Source of the DNA: Prevotellaceae bacterium
GTDB taxonomy: Bacteria; Bacteroidota; Bacteroidia; Bacteroidales; Paludibacteraceae
DNA length: 9,614 bases
Direction: 5' to 3'
NCBI GenBank assembly: GCA_031255055.1
Contig: JAIRTG010000160.1
Coordinates: forward strand, 1 to 9,614
Within the stretch, counting starts at the first letter, position 1. Each line of letters opens with the position of its first letter. The position numbers were made by a program, and so were the translations under genes. The notes beneath the pieces are model-generated. The model was given only the letters and a program-made list of their open reading frames with translations, ran no database searches and was not told the origin of the DNA. Shown here piece by piece: positions 6,101 through 9,614 of this stretch.

Positions 6101-9028
6101 AATGTGCTGTTTACGTATATGAAAGACGAGCGGTTTTTTACCCGGACGGTACAGATAAAGAAACAGACGCCGGTCAAAACGCTGACGCCCGCTTTGAGCG
6201 TTTTCCGCGACAGACTGCAACCCGGCGAAAAAGCGGAATGGACTGTGACCGTTCCCGAAACCGCCGACGGTAAGCTACTCGCCGAATTGATGATCGGGAT
6301 GTATGACGCTTCGCTCGATGCGATATATCAACATAGTTGGAGCCATTTCGATCCCGGTTACAGTCCGTTTATCCCGTATTCGAGGTCATGGAACGCTTTT
6401 CTGTCGGAGTCGAAATCGGCGTATGGTTATTTCGAGACGGCGGAACAGGTAGGCGAAAGCATTGAATCGGATCGCTTGAACTGGTTCGGACTGTTCATCG
6501 GACGCGATTATGCCGGATTGCCGGTAGCGTCGACGTTGATGAGGAGTGTACGTGCGGGAAATGAAAATATCGTTACGGATATGATGATGGAGTCGGCATC
6601 GCAGTACGACGCGCCCGACGTCGCGGATCGGACGATGAAAAAAAATGCCGCTCTCGACGGACAACAGACGGCGACAACTGCGCAAAAAAACAATGCGGGA
6701 AATGCGGTACAACTCCGTACGAATTTCAACGAGACGGCTTTCTTCTATCCGCAATTGCGAACCGACGAAAACGGTAACGTACAATTCAGCTTCACCGTTC
6801 CCGAAAGCCTGACGCGCTGGAATATAAAAATGGTGGCGCATACGCCCGACTTGTATTTCGGACAGGCGGAGGCGCAAGTGGTGACGCAAAAAGAGGTGAT
6901 GGTGCAGTTGAATATGCCTCGTTTTGTACGACGTTCGGATCAATTGACGCTGGTTGCCACTGTGATCAACCTGACGGAAAATGCACTGTCGGCCGATGTG
7001 CGTCTTGAATTGATGAATCCCGAAAACGGACAGGCGCTTGCGTTGAATGACCGTCAAACAAAAACGGTCGACCTGGCGTCCGGTGAGACAAAAACGGTGG
7101 AATGGCAGTTGTCCGCGTTTGCCGATGTTGAACCGGTGACGGTAAAAGTGGTTGCGACAGCCGGTGATTTCAGCGACGGCGAACAGCATTATCTCCCCGT
7201 GTTGCCCGACAAAGTCTTGTTGACCGAGAGTATGCCGCTGGTTGTTCGTGCCGGTCGGGAGCGCGATTTCACTTTCGCCAGTCTGTTGAATCAGGCAAAC
7301 AAGGTCGATTCAAAAAGTCTGACGCTTGAGTTTTCGACCAATCCGGTATGGTATGCCGTACAGTCTCTGCCGACGCTGTCCGCACCCGAAAGCGACAATG
7401 CAATGGATTACTTTGCGGCTTATTATACGAATGGTCTGGCCGGATATATTGCCGATTCGAATCCGAGCATCAAAACGGTTTTCGAGCAATGGAAACGCGG
7501 AGGCGGTAGGCGCGATGCCCTGCTGTCGAACCTCGAACAGCATCAGGAACTGAAAAATATACTGCTGGAGGAAACGCCCTGGGTGACGGATGCAAAAGAT
7601 GAAAGCGAGCAAAAACGCCGAATCGCCTTGTTGTTCGATTTGAATATGCAGGCGAACAACAGTCGGCAATATCTCGACAAGATGTTGCAATTACAGTGTC
7701 CGTCGGGTGGTTTTTCCTGGTTCAAAGGCATGAGCGAAAGCCGTTCTATCACGCATACGATTTTGCTGAACATGTCCCGCTATCGGAAGATGACCGGCGA
7801 CACGGTAAGCAGGTACGAAGCCGACTGGATAAAAAAAGCCCTGAAGTACGCCGATATGCAAATTGCCCGCGACTTCGACCGGTTGAAAAAACAGAATAAG
7901 GATTATAAAACAACGATGACAATCGGCGACATGCAGTGGTTCTACCTCCATCTGCGTTCCGAGTACAGACATCTTCCGGTGAACGACGCGGCTAAAGAGG
8001 CGTTCGAGTACTACACCGCGCAGGCAGAGCGCTATTGGACAAAAGCAACTTTGTATGGTAAAGCGGCGGCGGCGCTGATTGCTTTCCGGAACGGTAAAAC
8101 GACGTTGGCGAACGACATTTTGAAGTCGCTGAAAGAAAATGCCCTGAAAACGGACGAATCGGGCATGTATTGGGCAAAAAATAAGGCGGGCTATTTTTGG
8201 AACGAGCGTCCGATTGGCGTACAGACCGCCATTCTGGAGGCTTTTGCCGAGGTGACGCAAAACACAGCCGACGTAGACGAGATGAAGATTTGGTTACTCA
8301 GGCAAAAGCAGACGCAGCGTTGGGATTCGCCTGTTTCGACCGTAGATGCTATTTTTGCCTTGCTGCATGATGGGGGCGACTGGCTTTCGACCGACAGTCG
8401 GGTGGACATCAGGCTGAACAATCAACCGCTCGAACCGAAAACAAAAGAGGCCGGAACGGGCTATATGAAAGAAACGATTGCGGGAAAAGATATCCGGTCG
8501 GGAATGGCAAATGTGAGCATCAGTCGCACCGGGGAAGGCATCGGCTGGGGGGCTATCTATTGGCAGTATTATCAGGATGTAGACCTGGTGCGGCAACACG
8601 GCGGCGCCCTGTCGGTGACGAAAAAACTGTTTGTGGAGAAAAGTGAGCAGAACAGGCGGGTGATGCTTCCGGCGGAAGAGGCGACAATCGGCAAAGGCGA
8701 TAAAATCGTCACACGACTGGTGGTGACCACCGACCGCGATTTGGAATTTGTGGTGTTGAAAGATGTACGTGCGGCTTGTTTCGAGCCGGTCGATCAGCGT
8801 TCGGGGATGGTATGGCGCGAGGGCGTGGCGTACTACAAAACGACAAAGGACGCTTCTACGCAGTTTTTCTTCGACTTTCTACCCAAAGGAACGTATGTTT
8901 TTGAATACGAAGTATGGGCAAACAACGCCGGCGATTTTGCCGACGGTATGGCAACCGTTCAGTGTCATTACGCTCCCGAATTTGTCGGCCATTCGGCAGG
9001 CGGCAGGATCGTGATTCGCAAACAATGA
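3131..9028 (+). CDS. Alpha-2-macroglobulin family protein, thioester-less
   Basis: 1965 residues, typical length for the large Bacteroidota alpha-2-macroglobulin homologues. Start at ATG 3131: it gives a classical signal peptide (MKKTTLFLSFALVAVATFALVG) with no lipobox Cys, so the protein is exported to the periplasm or beyond but is not an obvious lipoprotein. Residues ~25-380 are helical. Macroglobulin beta domains begin near 390. The MG2 signature TDRSLYRPGQ is at 588-597 and YKRPTFEV near 677. A bait-region-type domain spans ~922-1070. The A2M domain is ~1196-1290 (RTNFNETAFFYPQL). The alpha/alpha-toroid thioester domain is ~1405-1745, and a C-terminal domain (~1835-1965) contains LKDVRAACFEPV and FFFDFLPKGTYVFEYE. 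In active homologues CxEQ precedes F-x-R-Y-Y; here that site reads SDNAMDYFAAYY, with Asn1423 where Cys is expected and Met1425-Asp1426 in place of Glu-Gln. Covalent trapping of proteases is therefore not expected; non-covalent inhibition or a structural role is inferred. There is no pbpC partner nearby. Confidence 0.93.
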   Translation: MKKTTLFLSFALVAVATFALVGYPEKWEKMWENVTELAGKQLPESAANVVDEILREAQRERRFDEIVKASVYKMRFELEKNPDVAPDLLRDFENLMRMCDKAEQKALLHSMIAELYAMYYGSRQYAIERRSQTVGYVPENVDEWSKNLFFDKINGELKRSLNEGDVLQKMTVAPFETLLVKGKNNDEVQPALYDFLAYRAIDILRETKDAATVKNPLNDKRYFAPVGEFVAVEPDAAYEASAENAIVDVYQKLLVRHRNDDRPIALIYADLERLNYVWETSESVERDELFVETLEMMRRQYADDEAVIPVVETLARYYCSAFDGAAEDKKHYRKSAYDMAEEIVGKFPKNTKINGLKNVLAAVTQKEIGVEHESVIAPWSTLVLRITSRNVQNIEVKIYRVDADAVEYQRFRANDRNDGYRPYPNRRQVDAKVLQVPANENFESVTTVFRIPTGAYGIYEFSVMEKGSNVAEEQAHSVFTTTDLAVIRRRDSAKESKMYVLNRKTGLPVGDVTATVLSSEWDGEMYVYKNVDKKNSDGKGLLLLRDSDYRMTNCFFEKGEDKYFNSSSYSYYQNSEEQRETESVTLFTDRSLYRPGQTVRFKGIAFLPLKQEVLKNKQYEVRLTGADRSEVGKKTVTTNEFGSFAGEFVLPTSGLNGAYQLKTSHGGVLHFYVEEYKRPTFEVTVEKPEKEVHFGETVVFNGAVKAYAGYPVMNVQVKYSIVRRSHRLFRWWLSPDKTVATGTAVGDENGRFTVDFVPERTNLKNTFFNEQFYTYTLQVDVTDLKGETQQGVQTVSVGDRSLVIVTTVPEKQDKQTAFSIPVHTETLNGRTVGAMIDYDVYLLDTGGEYLENIDDKSQLKETKRMLSGKYNTDDKNLKIAADKFPSGYYKIVLKTSDAQGKEVKSTSYCILYGESDRRPPVKAYVWMTTPKTVCATGENAEIRFGVSAGNVHLLYEVMRGNTVLESRWITLNNEIKSFKIPFKESYQDGVNVLFTYMKDERFFTRTVQIKKQTPVKTLTPALSVFRDRLQPGEKAEWTVTVPETADGKLLAELMIGMYDASLDAIYQHSWSHFDPGYSPFIPYSRSWNAFLSESKSAYGYFETAEQVGESIESDRLNWFGLFIGRDYAGLPVASTLMRSVRAGNENIVTDMMMESASQYDAPDVADRTMKKNAALDGQQTATTAQKNNAGNAVQLRTNFNETAFFYPQLRTDENGNVQFSFTVPESLTRWNIKMVAHTPDLYFGQAEAQVVTQKEVMVQLNMPRFVRRSDQLTLVATVINLTENALSADVRLELMNPENGQALALNDRQTKTVDLASGETKTVEWQLSAFADVEPVTVKVVATAGDFSDGEQHYLPVLPDKVLLTESMPLVVRAGRERDFTFASLLNQANKVDSKSLTLEFSTNPVWYAVQSLPTLSAPESDNAMDYFAAYYTNGLAGYIADSNPSIKTVFEQWKRGGGRRDALLSNLEQHQELKNILLEETPWVTDAKDESEQKRRIALLFDLNMQANNSRQYLDKMLQLQCPSGGFSWFKGMSESRSITHTILLNMSRYRKMTGDTVSRYEADWIKKALKYADMQIARDFDRLKKQNKDYKTTMTIGDMQWFYLHLRSEYRHLPVNDAAKEAFEYYTAQAERYWTKATLYGKAAAALIAFRNGKTTLANDILKSLKENALKTDESGMYWAKNKAGYFWNERPIGVQTAILEAFAEVTQNTADVDEMKIWLLRQKQTQRWDSPVSTVDAIFALLHDGGDWLSTDSRVDIRLNNQPLEPKTKEAGTGYMKETIAGKDIRSGMANVSISRTGEGIGWGAIYWQYYQDVDLVRQHGGALSVTKKLFVEKSEQNRRVMLPAEEATIGKGDKIVTRLVVTTDRDLEFVVLKDVRAACFEPVDQRSGMVWREGVAYYKTTKDASTQFFFDFLPKGTYVFEYEVWANNAGDFADGMATVQCHYAPEFVGHSAGGRIVIRKQ

Positions 9029-9029
9029 T

Positions 9030-9165
9030 TGGAGAGGGTAGGGGAGACGTCTCCCTTTCACTTCGGCCAGTTTCGGCGTCTTCCTTGAAAGGAGATTAAG
9101 CGAAAATTTAGGGGGGGGGGAGTCTCCCCCTTTCACTTTGGTCTGTTTCGGTGTCTTCCTTCAGG
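9030..9165 (+). repeat. Two degenerate tandem copies of the G/C hairpin element
   Basis: Copy a (about 9030-9097) and copy b (about 9106-9165) share, in order, a G-run/GTCTCCC hairpin, TTTCACTT, a GTTTCGG segment and GTCTTCCTT. They align to each other and, more loosely, to the start of the intact element (G-run, GTCTCCCCC, then GGCGTCTTCC). Both lack the GCGGGGC hairpin 3. Copy b has a run of ten G at 9111-9120, longer than the eight in the intact copies. Copy b can also form TTCC-TTCA-GGAA. They are either truncated relatives or an older sub-family. Confidence 0.65.
9042..9055 (+). terminator. Palindromic terminator candidate after the macroglobulin gene
   Basis: GGGAGACGTCTCCC is a perfect 14-bp palindrome starting 13 nt after the stop codon and followed by TTTCACTT. 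As RNA it can fold as GGGAG/CTCCC with a 4-nt loop. It is also the hairpin-1 counterpart of a degenerate copy of the dispersed G/C element, so repeat and terminator may be the same thing. The U-tract is short. Confidence 0.5.
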
Positions 9166-9168
9166 AAA

Positions 9169-9279
9169 GAGAAAGAGAAAGAATATTAGGGGGGGGAAGT
9201 CTCCCCCTCGCTTCAGCCGCCGTTGGCGTCTTCCGCTACCCCCTCTGCGGGGCGCTGCCCCGCAACGCCCCGAAGATAG
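9169..9279 (+). repeat. G/C-rich multi-hairpin element, copy 3
   Basis: Same order and orientation as 2467-2576: purine tract, G8 run, GGGGGA/TCCCCC, hairpin 2, the CTACCCCCTCTGCGGGGC region, hairpin 3 and CCCCG, then a heptamer array. Hairpins 1 and 3 are unchanged. Hairpin 2 is changed to CGCC-GTT-GGCG (9218-9228), one base shorter on each arm with a new loop, yet still pairs. It lies about 140 bp after the macroglobulin stop codon. Confidence 0.85.
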
Positions 9280-9405
9280 TGATTAGTGTTTAGTGATTAG
9301 TGATTAGTGATTAGTGATTAGTGATGAGTGATGAGTGATTAGTGATTAGTGATTAGTGATTAGTGATTAGTGATTAGTGATGAGTGATGAGTGATTAGTG
9401 ATTAA
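9280..9405 (+). repeat. 18-unit heptamer array, TGATTAG type
   Basis: Eighteen uninterrupted 7-bp units: mostly TGATTAG, one TGTTTAG (9287-9293), two TGATGAG pairs (9322-9335 and 9378-9391) and a final TGATTAA. The TGATGAG pairs are 56 bp apart, exactly eight units, which indicates a higher-order duplication. It directly follows element copy 3. Degenerate heptamers (ATTAAAC, ACTAAAC) continue near 9420-9446. Confidence 0.9.
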
Positions 9406-9462
9406 ATATGGCGAACTTGCATTAAACATTAAACACTAAACACTATTTAAACCCTCCCTCGC

Positions 9463-9559
9463 TACCGCACGATTCCTATCGTGCGGTAATATAAAACATT
9501 GAAAGCTTGTTTCAAGTCATTATGTAGTACATAATACCACACGATGGAATCGTGCGGTA
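9463..9559. repeat. REPIN-like doublet of inverted hairpins
   Basis: The first hairpin is TACCGCACGAT-TCCT-ATCGTGCGGTA (9463-9488, 11-bp perfect stem). The last is TACCACACGAT-GGA-ATCGTGCGGTA (9535-9559, one mismatch). Between them are TTGAAA-GCTTG-TTTCAA (9499-9515) and TTATGTA-G-TACATAA (9520-9534). The outermost 11-bp arms, 9463-9473 and 9549-9559, are also perfectly complementary, so the 97-bp unit has its own terminal inverted repeats. This is the layout of paired REP sequences (REPINs) or a very small MITE. No transposase is in the window. Confidence 0.75.
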
Positions 9560-9586
9560 GCTGGGGACCCGCCGGACACGACCCGG

Positions 9587-9614
9587 CACTAATCACTCAT
9601 CACTCGTCACTCAT
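9587..9614 (-). repeat. Inverted heptamer array, cut by window end
   Basis: Four 7-bp units (CACTAAT, CACTCAT, CACTCGT, CACTCAT), the reverse complement of the TGATTAG/TGATGAG family at 9280-9405. The array continues past the window. Its orientation mirrors the 2705-2750 array next to the inverted element copy 2. Confidence 0.75.

Overview
The window looks like an accessory stretch of a Bacteroidota (probably Bacteroidales) chromosome. Four things point there. The largest gene is a 1965-residue bacterial alpha-2-macroglobulin of the type common in that phylum. The 230-residue protein has a Bacteroidota-style fibronectin-like tail. A perfect TAnnTTTG -7 promoter element is present at 1058-1065. 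The genes have A-rich, Shine-Dalgarno-poor leaders. Coding DNA is near 50% G+C, while the spacers alternate between AT-rich tracts and very G/C-rich repeats.

Layout: 45-80 is a perfect 14-bp stem hairpin, probably a terminator. 142-768 (minus) is a decayed gene for a protein made of two ~120-residue repeats; an in-frame TGA cuts the second repeat. 814-1057 holds no gene I can support. From 1058 a promoter-like element precedes about 550 bp of 21-bp-period tandem repeats. These fall in two sequence families: a palindromic, operator-like family around 1153-1299 and a dimeric family at 1353-1646. The arrays end 11 nt before the start codon of the 230-residue protein (1658-2350), so they probably form its transcribed leader. 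2371-2860 is repeat DNA: two copies of a ~110-bp hairpin-rich G/C element in inverted orientation (2467-2576 and 2748-2856), with heptamer (7-bp) arrays between them. 3131-9028 is the alpha-2-macroglobulin-like gene. It is followed by a palindromic terminator candidate, two decayed copies and one good copy of the same G/C element, an 18-unit heptamer array, a REPIN-like doublet of hairpins (9463-9559), and inverted heptamers running off the end.

The two intact genes show no obvious shared pathway. The 230-residue protein has no export signal and is probably cytoplasmic. The macroglobulin has a signal peptide and probably acts in the periplasm or at the cell surface, but its thioester motif is missing, so it cannot trap proteases covalently by the classical chemistry. 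The most distinctive content is the repeat architecture: the transcribed 21-bp operator-like array, and a composite repeat (G/C hairpin element plus heptamer tail) that brackets the macroglobulin gene.
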